A stretch of DNA of 64,000 nt from Hyphomicrobiales bacterium (lineage in GTDB: Bacteria > Pseudomonadota > Alphaproteobacteria > Rhizobiales > HXMU1428-3), in contig JAJFHX010000050.1 in the NCBI GenBank assembly GCA_021775425.1, positions 1 through 64,000 of the forward strand, written 5' to 3'. Below, piece after piece: positions 17,235-26,339 of this stretch. Each line of letters starts with the position of its first letter. Position 1 is the stretch's first letter. The notes under the pieces were generated by a model that was given only the letters and a program-made list of their open reading frames with translations, made no database searches and had not been told where the DNA came from. Both the position numbers and the translations under genes were made by a program.

Positions 17235-18121
17235 CACGCTTGGTCCTTTTGCAAATCATCAACGATCAGCTGGCGTAATTCAGTTGTCACTTCCGGTCTT
17301 GTTCCAAACCATTTTTCAAATCCAGGAACGGCCTGATGTAATAGCATGCCAAGGCCATCAACCGGTGTAGCCCCTTGTATTTGCGCATTTTTCAGAAAAG
17401 TCGTCATTAATGGCGCGTAAACAATGTCATAGCAGACCGCAGTTTTTTGCAAATTTTTAAGGTCGAGCTCAAGCTCCGGGTTGCCCTCCATGCCCAAACT
17501 GCTTGAATTGACGACAAGGCTGCATTCAGCAAGGCTTGTTTCTTTATCCTGCCAGGGGATGACTTTCAGTTTTGATCCAAAGGTGCTGGCTAACTCTTCT
17601 GCTCTCGATAGGGTTCGATTGGTCAGTTTAATTTCCGGTACGTCTTCTTTTATCAGCGCATGGATGATGGCGCGGGCGGCACCACCGGCACCAATCACCA
17701 GAGCCGGGTGAGAGTTTTGCCAGTTTTTCGCGCTTGATTTGAGATGAGTGATAAAGCCATATGCATCCGTATTGCCGGCAATCAGTTTATCCCCTTCAAA
17801 CCAGAGGGTGTTGGCAGCACCAATCGCTTTTGCGTCCGCGGTGATTTCATCAACCAGATTAAAGACCTGTTCTTTGTGAGGGATGGTCAGGTTCACACCG
17901 CTGAGATTTTCAGCTTTTAGTTTGCCAATGAAAGTTTCAAGATTTTCAGGTTCAACGGCTATTTTTTCATATGTTCCGTTGATGGCGTATTGATTTAACC
18001 AGTGGCCGTGAATAAGCGGTGATCGGGAATGCTTGATCGGCCAGCCGATGACGGCCGCTTTTAAGGGTGTTATATTTCCGGTTTTTTGATTTTCAGATTT
18101 GGAAATTTCAGACAGGCTCAT
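17234..18121 (-). CDS. aroE: Shikimate dehydrogenase
   Basis: NADPH-dependent reduction of 3-dehydroshikimate to shikimate. Key motifs are HSRSPLIHGHWL for shikimate binding, the catalytic lysine in NLTIPHKEQV, NTDAYGF with the paired aspartate, and GAGGAARAI for NADPH. The 295 residues include a 20-residue polar N-terminal extension. It starts inside the maf stop (ATGA) and ends on the coaE start, so maf-aroE-coaE is a translationally coupled operon, as in relatives. Confidence 0.96.
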   Translation of the reverse strand: MSLSEISKSENQKTGNITPLKAAVIGWPIKHSRSPLIHGHWLNQYAINGTYEKIAVEPENLETFIGKLKAENLSGVNLTIPHKEQVFNLVDEITADAKAIGAANTLWFEGDKLIAGNTDAYGFITHLKSSAKNWQNSHPALVIGAGGAARAIIHALIKEDVPEIKLTNRTLSRAEELASTFGSKLKVIPWQDKETSLAECSLVVNSSSLGMEGNPELELDLKNLQKTAVCYDIVYAPLMTTFLKNAQIQGATPVDGLGMLLHQAVPGFEKWFGTRPEVTTELRQLIVDDLQKDQA

Positions 18122-18729
18122 GACTGGGTGTAACCTTCTTTACGCAGGAATTTCAAAAGAGCCAGAACCGGAAAGCCAAGAATGGTGAAATAATCACCTC
18201 TAATTTCTTCAAACAAGTGAATACCAAAACTTTCAAGATGATAAGCACCAACCGAGGTCATAACTTTATCCCCGCAAAGCGCCAGATACTGACCAAGGAA
18301 TTCAGGTGAGAATTCATGCATTTTCAGTTCTGCCCGTTCGCTGTAGCGCCAGATAACTTCGCCGCCTTTGACAATCACAATTGCAGAAATGAGGGTGTGT
18401 TTTTTGCCCCTTAGTTTAAAGAGGGTGTTGTAAACTTCATCTTTATTGGTTGGTTTTTCAAAAATTTCTTTGCCAAGGGTGAGGATCTGATCGCAGCCAA
18501 TGACAAGGGCATCTGGTTCGAGTTCTGAAATCTGTGTGGCTTTTGATTCAGCCAGAATTTCGGCGATGTCTGCCGGGTCCGTTTCGGTGGATTTAAACAC
18601 ATCACGGATGCTGGCCTCATCAATTTCAGCCGGGTGAATTTCAAATGAAAGGCCGGTATTTTCCAAAAGATCGGCTCTTATTTTGCTGCCGGAAGCCAGG
18701 ATAATTCTGGTGTTTTCATTTTCAAACAT
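18118..18729 (-). CDS. maf: Maf-family nucleotide pyrophosphatase
   Basis: House-cleaning hydrolase of non-canonical or pyrimidine nucleoside triphosphates. The N-terminal LASGSKIRADLLENTGL motif binds phosphate and VIGCDQILTLG supplies the catalytic aspartate near residue 80; GDYFTILGFPV near the C-terminus is also typical. The 203-residue length fits. It is the first gene of the maf-aroE-coaE operon, 56 bp downstream of ppsR. Confidence 0.95.
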   Translation of the reverse strand: MFENENTRIILASGSKIRADLLENTGLSFEIHPAEIDEASIRDVFKSTETDPADIAEILAESKATQISELEPDALVIGCDQILTLGKEIFEKPTNKDEVYNTLFKLRGKKHTLISAIVIVKGGEVIWRYSERAELKMHEFSPEFLGQYLALCGDKVMTSVGAYHLESFGIHLFEEIRGDYFTILGFPVLALLKFLRKEGYTQS

Positions 18730-18785
18730 TGGTGTTCACCTTCGTTTTCAGTCGCTGTCACACATTCAATCGGGTTGGAACAGTG

Positions 18786-19613
18786 CTAATTTCTTTCCCT
18801 ATCACTGTATAATTTAATTATGGCGGCAGCGGTTTCTTCGATTGAGCGTCTTGTTACATCAATGATCGGCCAGTCGTTTCGGCCACAAAGGCGGCGCGTA
18901 TAGGTAATTTCCTGAACGATAGTATCTCTGTCAACATAATCACCGAGGTCTCTGTCAGCTAATTCTCTCACTCTGTTCTGGCGCACCTGGGCGAGGCGAT
19001 CAGCGCTGGCTATCAGGCCGACAATGAAACAGCTGGTTGGTTTTTCAAGTATTTCTGGCAAAGGAAGATTTGGTATGAGTGGCAGATTGGCGGTTTTCAG
19101 GCCTCTGTTTGCCAGATAGATACTGGTTGGCGTTTTGGATGTACGGCTGATGCCGATGATCATGATATCCGCATCATCGAGATTTTCCGGCATCTGGCCA
19201 TCATCATGCATCATGGTGAAATTAAGTGCATCAATCCGGTTGAAATATTCTTTATCAAGATTGTGCTGACCGCCAACGGTTGGTTTCGAGGGGGCCCCAA
19301 GATAGGAACCGAAGATTTGCAGGATAGGATTTAATATTGCCACACTTGGCACGTTCAATTCATTGCAATGGTAATCTAGCTCAGTGACCAGGTCAGGATT
19401 AACAATCGTATGCAGGACAATGCCCGGTTGCGATTCGATGATCTGACAAACGCGGTGCAATTGTCTTTTTGTGCGCACCAGCGGATGGATGTGTTCGATC
19501 GCTCTGATCTCTGGATATTGGACGGTCACCGCTTTTGACATCGCGGTTAGTGTCTCTCCGGTTGCATCTGAGACGAGGTGCAAGTGAAAAAATTTTGGAT
19601 TAGCTGTTGGCAT
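18786..19613 (-). CDS. ppsR: Pyruvate, phosphate dikinase / PEP synthase regulatory protein (RP001 family)
   Basis: A bifunctional ADP-dependent kinase and phosphorylase that switches PPDK or PEP synthase. Its P-loop GISRTSKTPTSIYLA is near residue 150, and the DUF299 N-terminus HLHLVSDATGETL is intact. The Rickettsia homologue is RP001, the gene that flanks the replication origin opposite hemE, and the same pair faces each other here across 19614-20196. At 275 residues it is complete. A GATAAGTCTTATG motif (19619-19631) sits just before the start. Confidence 0.94.
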   Translation of the reverse strand: MPTANPKFFHLHLVSDATGETLTAMSKAVTVQYPEIRAIEHIHPLVRTKRQLHRVCQIIESQPGIVLHTIVNPDLVTELDYHCNELNVPSVAILNPILQIFGSYLGAPSKPTVGGQHNLDKEYFNRIDALNFTMMHDDGQMPENLDDADIMIIGISRTSKTPTSIYLANRGLKTANLPLIPNLPLPEILEKPTSCFIVGLIASADRLAQVRQNRVRELADRDLGDYVDRDTIVQEITYTRRLCGRNDWPIIDVTRRSIEETAAAIIKLYSDRERN

Positions 19614-20196
19614 ATGTTGATAAGTCTTATGTTTTCCCCAGTGTGATCTGGCTTTGATCTTTTATATACACGGTCTTCACAATTATCCCAAAAGATAACC
19701 ACAAAGCTCTGGCTGTGGAGGAAGAAATGATCTCATGTTAGGGATGTTGTTAATTCCTGATTTATGCCAGATTTATTCAGCTGGTTTTGCACATTGTATA
19801 CCAGCCATCCTTCACCTGCAGAAAATAGCTTAACAGTTTTGAATCCACTCAGTTAAATGTATTTTTAAGAAAACTATTCATTTAAAAATGGTGCTGCTTC
19901 TGTTTGATCGAGGCTCGTGAGTGAAAAAACTGTGGGTTGCTTTTTGGTAAAGTTTAATATTCAAAATCCACGGTTAAACAACAACCACTACATATTCTTA
20001 AAAAGAATTGTTTTTATTTTTTTATTGTAATGGACTCACCTAAGTTAGATAAAAGGAACCTTGGTTTAAAAGCGAAAGATTTTAAAATGGTTTTCAGGAG
20101 GTGATGAGTTAGCGATAGTAGCTTAATTGCTGATATCTGATAGCCGGGTAAATTTATGATTTTGAAAATGGTGAAGAGCGAAAAGTGCAGGATGCA
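19614..20196. other. oriC: Probable chromosomal replication origin (oriC), ppsR-hemE gap
   Basis: The region between hemE and the RP001 homologue is the replication origin in Caulobacter and the inferred origin in Rickettsia and other alphaproteobacteria. This 580-bp gap has no gene. It contains a near-consensus DnaA box, TTTTGCACA at 19785-19793, several weaker ones (for example TTATCCCAA near 19683 and ATAACCACA near 19697), and an AT-rich run around 19997-20030 that could be the unwinding element. Genes on the left mostly run left and those on the right run right, as expected for replichores. Confidence 0.75.
19785..19793 (+). promoter_or_regulatory. Candidate DnaA box
   Basis: TTTTGCACA differs at one position from TTATNCACA and is the best match found in the ppsR-hemE gap. 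A single nonamer can occur by chance; its location supports it. Confidence 0.45.
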
Positions 20197-21222
20197 ATGA
20201 CGGATAAAATTTTTTTAAAGGCTCTTCAGGGAGAGGTTTTACCGAAGCCTCCTGTTTGGTTGATGCGTCAGGCGGGGCGATATCTTGAGGAATATCGGCA
20301 GGTTAGGGAAAAGGCCGGTAGTTTTTTAAATTTGTGTTATGCGCCAGAACTCGCGGCAGAAGTGACATTGCAACCCATTCGGCGATTTGGATTTGATGCG
20401 TCGATTTTGTTTGCAGATATTCTTGTGGTGCCTGATGCGCTGGGGCAGAAGGTGACTTTTGAAAGCGGTGAAGGACCACGGCTTGAGCCAATAACTGATT
20501 TAACCGGGTTAAAGCAGCTTGACCTGGCTTTGGTTGATGAGAAATTTAATTCTGTTGCTGAGACGGTCCGGTTGCTACGGGCTGGTTTGCCGAAAGAAAC
20601 AACACTAATCGGTTTTTGTGGGTCCCCCTGGACTGTTGCGACTTATATGGTTGCGGGTAAGGGCACCGTGAACCAGGGACCGGCGCGGATGGCGGCATAT
20701 TCGGATCCGGAATTTTTTGGCCAATTGATTGATATTCTGGTGGAGGCGTCGATTGATTATTTGTCGCGTCAGGTGGAGGCCGGAGCTGAAGTTTTGCAAT
20801 TGTTTGACAGCTGGTCAGGGAGTTTGCCTGAGGTTGAGTTTGAGCGCTGGGTGATTGAACCAACAGCGCGGATTGTATCCGCGCTTCGAACAAAATATCC
20901 TGATGTGCCGATTATTGGATTTCCGCGTGGGGCCGGGCCACTTTATCAGCGTTATATTGAGGCGATTGATGTGCAGGGGGTGAGTGTTGATGAAACAATT
21001 TCGGCTAGTTGGGCCAGAGATCATCTGCAAAGCAAAGTGACAGTTCAGGGCAATGTGGATAGTTTTGCACTTATGGCTGGCGGGGATGCTTTAAAGGCAC
21101 AGGTTGAAGGGGTGATGGAAGCCTGGTCAAAAGGGCCTTATGTTTTTAATCTGGGGCATGGGATACAACAGTTCACGCCCGTTGCGCATGTTGAACAGAT
21201 GTTGAAATGGGTGCGTGGCTGA
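20197..21222 (+). CDS. hemE: Uroporphyrinogen decarboxylase
   Basis: Decarboxylates uroporphyrinogen III to coproporphyrinogen III. The substrate motif PVWLMRQAGRYLEEYR is near residue 20, ADILVVPDALG binds acetate side chains, and the C-terminal GHGIQQFTPV is conserved. The ATG at 20197 (MTDKIFLKAL, with AGGA five bases before) fits the family better than the in-frame GTG at 20185. It stands at the right edge of the putative origin and is followed by hemJ after 30 bp. Confidence 0.97.
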   Translation: MTDKIFLKALQGEVLPKPPVWLMRQAGRYLEEYRQVREKAGSFLNLCYAPELAAEVTLQPIRRFGFDASILFADILVVPDALGQKVTFESGEGPRLEPITDLTGLKQLDLALVDEKFNSVAETVRLLRAGLPKETTLIGFCGSPWTVATYMVAGKGTVNQGPARMAAYSDPEFFGQLIDILVEASIDYLSRQVEAGAEVLQLFDSWSGSLPEVEFERWVIEPTARIVSALRTKYPDVPIIGFPRGAGPLYQRYIEAIDVQGVSVDETISASWARDHLQSKVTVQGNVDSFALMAGGDALKAQVEGVMEAWSKGPYVFNLGHGIQQFTPVAHVEQMLKWVRG

Positions 21223-21252
21223 ACTTTTTATCAAACAGACAAGGAAAATTAA

Positions 21253-21687
21253 ATGGAAATCTGGCTGTGGGTAAAAGTTCTGCATATCATTGCTGTGATT
21301 TCCTGGATGGCTGGCTTGCTTTATTTGCCGCGGCTTTTTGTTTATCACAGTTCTGCTGAACGTGGATCTGAACTTTCTGAAACGTTAAAGGTGATGGAAG
21401 CCAAATTGCTTCGCTATATTATGAACCCGGCGATGATTGTCAGCTGGCTGGCTGGATTAACGCTTGTTTATATGCTGGATGTGATGGCTGAGAACTGGTT
21501 TCTGGTTAAATTTGTTTTTGTTATATGTCTGACCGGGTTTCACATGATGCTGGCGAAATACCGCCGGGAATTTGCTGAAGATCGCTCTGTCAGAGAGGCG
21601 AGATTTTTTCGAATCATCAATGAAGTGCCAACCTTGCTGATGATTTTCATTGTGATATTCGTGATTATTAAGCCATTTTCCGGTTAA
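21253..21687 (+). CDS. hemJ: Protoporphyrinogen IX oxidase HemJ
   Basis: Membrane enzyme oxidising protoporphyrinogen IX to protoporphyrin IX, the form used by bacteria lacking HemG and HemY oxidases. Of 144 residues, about four helices span the membrane. The conserved histidine of KVLHIIAVISWMAGLLYLPRLFVYH and the KLLRYIMNPAM lysine/arginine region match the family. It is transcribed with hemE, giving two heme steps side by side; rho follows. Confidence 0.95.
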   Translation: MEIWLWVKVLHIIAVISWMAGLLYLPRLFVYHSSAERGSELSETLKVMEAKLLRYIMNPAMIVSWLAGLTLVYMLDVMAENWFLVKFVFVICLTGFHMMLAKYRREFAEDRSVREARFFRIINEVPTLLMIFIVIFVIIKPFSG

Positions 21688-21968
21688 TTCTGCCTAAAAT
21701 GGTCTTAATATGGTAATATGGGCTCTTTTACGCTTCTGCAAATTTTGATATAGTCCAGTGTAATAATTTATAAATTAGTTTTCTTTAGTCTTTTCAGAAT
21801 AACAACAAATCGAAATTTTCTTAATCTTTCATCAAAAATTACATATTGGGCGTTGTCTTGTTTCTGCTTTTGTTTTGTAAAGTTTATTAATTAACTTTTG
21901 CAGAGCCTCGTTCCTTCCTCTGGTTAATCCTCACAATTTCTCAGCTTTCATATTCGGAGTCCTATTCA

Positions 21969-23234
21969 ATGGAACAAATGAAACTCCAGGACCTAAAATC
22001 TAAATCACCAACTGAACTTTTGACTTTTGCGGAAGAAGTTGAAGTTGAAAATGCAAGTGCCATGCGTAAGCAGGAGCTGATGTTTGCGATATTAAAACAG
22101 CTTGCTTCCAATAATATTGAAATTATTGGCACCGGTGTGGTTGAGATTTTGCAGGATGGATTTGGCTTTTTGCGCTCACCTGATGCGAACTATCTGCCGG
22201 GACCTGATGATATTTATGTCAGCCCCAGTCAGATTCGCAGGTTTGGTTTGCGCACTGGTGACACCATTGACGGGCAGATCAGAAGCCCGAAAGATGGCGA
22301 GCGTTATTTTGCACTGTTAAAAGTTAATATGATCAATTTTGAGGAGCCTGATAAAGGCAAGCACAAAATTCATTTTGACAATCTGACTCCGCTATATCCG
22401 GATGAATGGCTGAAGATGGAAATTGAAGACCCAACGGTTGAAGATATGTCAGCCCGGGTGATAGATATTGTTTCACCGATGGGCAAGGGACAACGGGCGC
22501 TGATTGTGGCGCCACCCCGAACCGGTAAAACCGTATTGCTGCAAAATATTGCGCATTCGATTACCACCAACCATCCTGAATGTTATGTGATTGTGCTGTT
22601 GATTGATGAACGCCCGGAAGAAGTGACGGACATGCAGCGCTCAGTAAAAGGTGAAGTTGTTTCTTCGACTTTTGATGAGCCGCCAACGCGTCACGTTCAG
22701 GTTTCTGAAATGGTGATTGAAAAGGCGAAACGTCTGGTTGAGCATAAGCGTGATGTTGTCATTCTGCTTGATTCGATCACCCGGCTTGGCCGGGCTTATA
22801 ATACGGTTGTGCCGTCTTCAGGTAAAGTGTTGACTGGCGGTGTTGATTCAAACGCATTGCAACGGCCAAAACGATTTTTTGGTGCGGCACGGAATATTGA
22901 AGAGGGTGGGTCTTTAACTATCATTGCAACGGCGCTGATTGATACGGGCAGCCGGATGGATGAGGTTATTTTTGAAGAATTTAAAGGCACGGGTAACTCA
23001 GAGGTTATTCTTGACCGTAAAGTGGCTGATAAGCGGGTGTTCCCGGCGATTGATATCGCGAAGTCCGGTACGCGGAAAGAAGAGCTGTTGGTGCCTGATG
23101 AGCAGTTGAAGAAAATGTATGTGCTGCGCCGGATTCTCAATCCTATGGGACCAATGGATGGCATTGAGTTCCTGATTGATAAGCTGAAAAACACCAAAGG
23201 CAATGATGAATTCTTTGACAGTATGAACACTTAA
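21969..23234 (+). CDS. rho: Transcription termination factor Rho
   Basis: Hexameric RNA helicase ending untranslated transcripts. The N-terminal domain (about residues 1-50) is followed by a cold-shock-like RNA-binding fold ([20 protein letters not shown], about residues 60-80). Walker A is [12 protein letters not shown] near residue 180 and Walker B is in [17 protein letters not shown]; the Q and R loops are present. The 421 residues are the usual alphaproteobacterial length. The roughly 280-bp leader has no ORF and may carry autoregulation, as rho does in other bacteria. Confidence 0.98.
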   Translation: MEQMKLQDLKSKSPTELLTFAEEVEVENASAMRKQELMFAILKQLASNNIEIIGTGVVEILQDGFGFLRSPDANYLPGPDDIYVSPSQIRRFGLRTGDTIDGQIRSPKDGERYFALLKVNMINFEEPDKGKHKIHFDNLTPLYPDEWLKMEIEDPTVEDMSARVIDIVSPMGKGQRALIVAPPRTGKTVLLQNIAHSITTNHPECYVIVLLIDERPEEVTDMQRSVKGEVVSSTFDEPPTRHVQVSEMVIEKAKRLVEHKRDVVILLDSITRLGRAYNTVVPSSGKVLTGGVDSNALQRPKRFFGAARNIEEGGSLTIIATALIDTGSRMDEVIFEEFKGTGNSEVILDRKVADKRVFPAIDIAKSGTRKEELLVPDEQLKKMYVLRRILNPMGPMDGIEFLIDKLKNTKGNDEFFDSMNT

Positions 23235-23314
23235 TCGGGTTTTTTATGATTTTTGTTTTGTCAGTAAGCTAGTTTTATCTAAGCTATATCAGAGACAATT
23301 TATTGAGTTAAACC

Positions 23315-24061
23315 ATGCCTGAACCGGTGCTGATTGTTGCGATATTTGCAGTTTTTCTGCTGGCCGGAACTGTGAAGGGCATTATTGGTTTTGGCTTACC
23401 CAGCGTGAGCATGGGCTTATTGCTGGTGGTGTTTCCGTTACCAGAAGCGATCGCGCTGATGCTGGTTCCTTCCATATTCACGAATATCTGGCAGGCCATT
23501 CGTGGTGGTCATGCCCGTGAGGTATTGGCCAGCATCTGGCCTTATTTGCTGGTTGCTAATCTGACAGTTGCAATCGGGGCGATGGCGCTGACCCGGATAG
23601 ATCTTGCTTATCTTTCAGCTTTGCTTGGAGTGTTGATGATTTTCTACGCTCTTTTATGTCTTGTCAGATTGCAGATTACAATTTCCAGGAAATATCGCTT
23701 TTCAGCCGGTTTATTGATCGGGTTGTTAAATGGTATTGTGACGGGGATGACCGGCTCTTATGTGATTCCAGGGGTTATCTATCTGCAGGGAATAGGTTTG
23801 ACAAAGGACAGATTAATTCAGGGCATGGGGATGTTGTTTTGCTCTTTAACAATTTCTCTTATGATTGCTATGGGTGGCAATAATCTTCTCACTTTGAATT
23901 TGGGGGTTTTGTCTGCATTAGCTGTTGTACCGACTTTTGTTGGCATGATGATTGGGCAAATCATCCGTAAAGGGTTGTCTGAAGAGTTATTCAGGAAGGT
24001 TTTTCTGATCGCTCTTTTGATACTTGGTTGCTATATTTTCTTTAATGCCATAATGAGCTAA
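23315..24061 (+). CDS. TauE/SafE-family sulfite/anion exporter
   Basis: A 248-residue inner-membrane protein with about eight helices. GTVKGIIGFGLPSVSMGLL near residue 16 and GIVTGMTGSYVIPGVIYLQ in the second half are the two related TauE signatures. Family members move sulfite, sulfoacetate or other organic anions; the substrate here cannot be told from sequence. Only 30 bp separate it from a YeeE/YedE gene, so the pair probably handles sulfur compounds together. Confidence 0.88.
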   Translation: MPEPVLIVAIFAVFLLAGTVKGIIGFGLPSVSMGLLLVVFPLPEAIALMLVPSIFTNIWQAIRGGHAREVLASIWPYLLVANLTVAIGAMALTRIDLAYLSALLGVLMIFYALLCLVRLQITISRKYRFSAGLLIGLLNGIVTGMTGSYVIPGVIYLQGIGLTKDRLIQGMGMLFCSLTISLMIAMGGNNLLTLNLGVLSALAVVPTFVGMMIGQIIRKGLSEELFRKVFLIALLILGCYIFFNAIMS

Positions 24062-24091
24062 TTATTTTTTTAGTATTTAAGGACTGTTTTG

Positions 24092-25135
24092 ATGTTCTCT
24101 CAATTTGAAGCTTTCACTGAATCACTTGGTGCGGATTTATCCGGTTTTGTGATCGGCCTTGTGGTTGGGCTTTTATTCGGTGTTTTTGCGCAGCGTAGCC
24201 GGTTTTGTCTCAGATCTGCATCAATTGAATTGTTTCGTGGTGGCTCTGGTCAGATGTTACCCGTCTGGTTGCTGGCATTTGCCACAGCTGTGGCGCTGAC
24301 ACAAATCCTGATGTTGAGTGGGATGCTCGATAAATCCCGGATCAGCTATATCAATGTGGCGGGTTCGCTTTCAGGGGCTCTTTTAGGCGGGGCCCTGTTT
24401 GGTATCGGCATGATACTGACAAGAGGGTGTGCCAGCCGGTTGCTGGTTGTTTCAGCTTCAGGTAATGCGCGCGCTTTTCTTACATTTATTCTGATTGCAC
24501 TTGTGGCTGAAGAAAGCATCAAAGGGGTGCTTGCGCCTTATCGGTCTGCCGTTTCAAATTTTTATGCAATAGCTCCTTCTGTTCGGGATATGTCACTTTA
24601 CTTACCCATGGCGACCGGATTGATTGTCGGCATATTGTTGTTTGGTATGGCGCTTTATCTGGCTGGTCGTGCCGGGCTGCGGTTCAGTCAGTATGTTACG
24701 GCGATCGGTGTTGGTCTGGCTGTGGTTCTGGGTTGGTTTTTAACGGGGCTTCATGCAAAAGTTTCTTTTGATATTATTTCAGTTGAATCGCTTAGTTTCA
24801 TTGGCCCTTCTGTTGCAACCATTGAAAGTCTTTCCAATATCGGATCTTTGAAACCGAGTTTTGATATTGGCATGGTGCCGGGGGTGTTTGTTGGTGCTTT
24901 GATTGCTGCACTATTGAACCGCCAATTTGAGGTCGAATTTTTTACCGAAGACAGTGGTTTCGGGCGCTATGTTGTTGGTGCGTTTTTGATGGGTTTTGGC
25001 GGTGTGTTAGCGGTTGGTTGCAGTGTCGGGGCTGGTGTTACCGGTGTATCTGTGCTTTCGCTCACGGCTATTTCCTCGCTTATCATGATGATTGTTTTTG
25101 CCGGGCTTACAGACCGTCTGGTAAATCGATCCTGA
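24092..25135 (+). CDS. YeeE/YedE (TsuA-like) sulfur-compound transporter
   Basis: A 347-residue membrane protein with about ten helices in two homologous halves. The halves carry conserved cysteines in QRSRFCLRSA, LTRGCASRLL and AVGCSVGAGVTG, as in the thiosulfate transporter TsuA, where such cysteines relay the substrate. The ATG at 24092 follows AAGGACT. It is downstream of the TauE-type gene, and the same spacing pattern suggests cotranscription. Thiosulfate is the likely cargo by family, but related proteins move selenium or other sulfur species. Confidence 0.85.
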   Translation: MFSQFEAFTESLGADLSGFVIGLVVGLLFGVFAQRSRFCLRSASIELFRGGSGQMLPVWLLAFATAVALTQILMLSGMLDKSRISYINVAGSLSGALLGGALFGIGMILTRGCASRLLVVSASGNARAFLTFILIALVAEESIKGVLAPYRSAVSNFYAIAPSVRDMSLYLPMATGLIVGILLFGMALYLAGRAGLRFSQYVTAIGVGLAVVLGWFLTGLHAKVSFDIISVESLSFIGPSVATIESLSNIGSLKPSFDIGMVPGVFVGALIAALLNRQFEVEFFTEDSGFGRYVVGAFLMGFGGVLAVGCSVGAGVTGVSVLSLTAISSLIMMIVFAGLTDRLVNRS

Positions 25136-25253
25136 TTTTAGAAAATTAATCGTTTTTCTTTCTGCTCTTTGGAAAAGATGCGGTTTTAAATTTGATAAGC
25201 ACGTTTAAGCCTGAGATATTGGGCAAAATCATAATTTGCAGGGAGAGACGAAA

Positions 25254-26228
25254 ATGACGAATGCCATTCGTGTTCATGAATATGGTGGACCTGAAGTGAT
25301 GCGCTTTGAAGGCGTTGATGTTGGTGAGCCCGGGCCTTTAGAGGTGCGCGTTAAACAGCAGGCTTGCGGGTTAAACTATATTGATGTTTATCACCGCACC
25401 GGGTTTTACCCGCAACCAGCGCTCCCCTTTGTGCTTGGTGCTGAAGGGGCTGGTGATGTTGTTGCTGTTGGTGCTGATGTCAGTGATTTCTCGATAGGTG
25501 ACAGGGTTGCTTATGGCAGCGTGATTGGTGGTTATGCTGAAGAGCGCTTAATCGCTGCTGACAGGCTGGTGAAATTGCCGGATGCGATTTCTTATGAAAC
25601 TGCGGCGGCGATGATGCTGCAGGGTATGACGGCGCGTTATCTGTTAAAGAAGACGTTTCCTGTTAAGGCAGGTGATACGATTTTGTATCAGGCGGCGGCG
25701 GGTGGTGTCGGCCTGATTTTATGCCAATGGGCAAATGCCATTGGTGCGACTGTGATTGGCACGGTTGGTAGTGAAGAAAAAGCGACGCTGGCCAAGGCCA
25801 ATGGTTGCCACCACACGATTAATTACCAGACTGAAAACTTTGTAGAGAAGGTTAAGGAAATCACTGATGGAAAAGGTGTGAATGTGGTTTATGACGGCGT
25901 TGGTAAGGACACGTTTGATGGTGATCTTGATTGCCTGAAACCACGTGGTTTGCTGGCAATGTTTGGCCAGTCTTCTGGCGCTGTGCCGCCATTTGATCTC
26001 AATATCCTCTCGAAAAAAGGTTCTTTGTATTTAACCAGACCGACTTTGTTCACCCATGTAGCATCGCGGGAAGACCTTGTTGAAACAGCAAATGATCTGT
26101 TTGAAGTGGTTGCGAGCGGGAAAGTGAATATTTCTGTTAATCAGCGTTATGCGCTGGCTGATGCGGCTGAGGCGCACCGTGACCTTGAGGCCCGCAAAAC
26201 TTCTGGTTCAACGGTGTTGTTGCCATAA
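25254..26228 (+). CDS. NADPH:quinone oxidoreductase, zinc-free MDR family
   Basis: A 324-residue medium-chain reductase. GroES-like half: CGLNYIDVYHRTGFYP and LGAEGAGDVVAVG; Rossmann half: AAAGGVGLILCQWANAIGA near residue 148. The zinc ligands of alcohol dehydrogenases are missing, as in QorA. It likely reduces quinones with NADPH in the cytoplasm. The ATG at 25254 has GGGAGAG seven bases upstream. It ends at a strong intrinsic terminator. Confidence 0.93.
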   Translation: MTNAIRVHEYGGPEVMRFEGVDVGEPGPLEVRVKQQACGLNYIDVYHRTGFYPQPALPFVLGAEGAGDVVAVGADVSDFSIGDRVAYGSVIGGYAEERLIAADRLVKLPDAISYETAAAMMLQGMTARYLLKKTFPVKAGDTILYQAAAGGVGLILCQWANAIGATVIGTVGSEEKATLAKANGCHHTINYQTENFVEKVKEITDGKGVNVVYDGVGKDTFDGDLDCLKPRGLLAMFGQSSGAVPPFDLNILSKKGSLYLTRPTLFTHVASREDLVETANDLFEVVASGKVNISVNQRYALADAAEAHRDLEARKTSGSTVLLP

Positions 26229-26280
26229 GTCAAATGTTCTGAAATTGAATATTGTCACGGCCCATTGAGTTGGGTTTATT

Positions 26281-26321
26281 ATTCCCCTGCAATGTTTTAT
26301 TGATTACAGGGGAATTTTTTT
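26281..26321 (+). terminator. Rho-independent terminator after the quinone reductase
   Basis: ATTCCCCTG (26281-26289) pairs with CAGGGGAAT (26307-26315) and is followed by a run of T. It ends the plus-strand transcript 50 bp past the stop codon. Confidence 0.85.
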
Positions 26322-26339
26322 CAGCGATTAATCTGGCTG

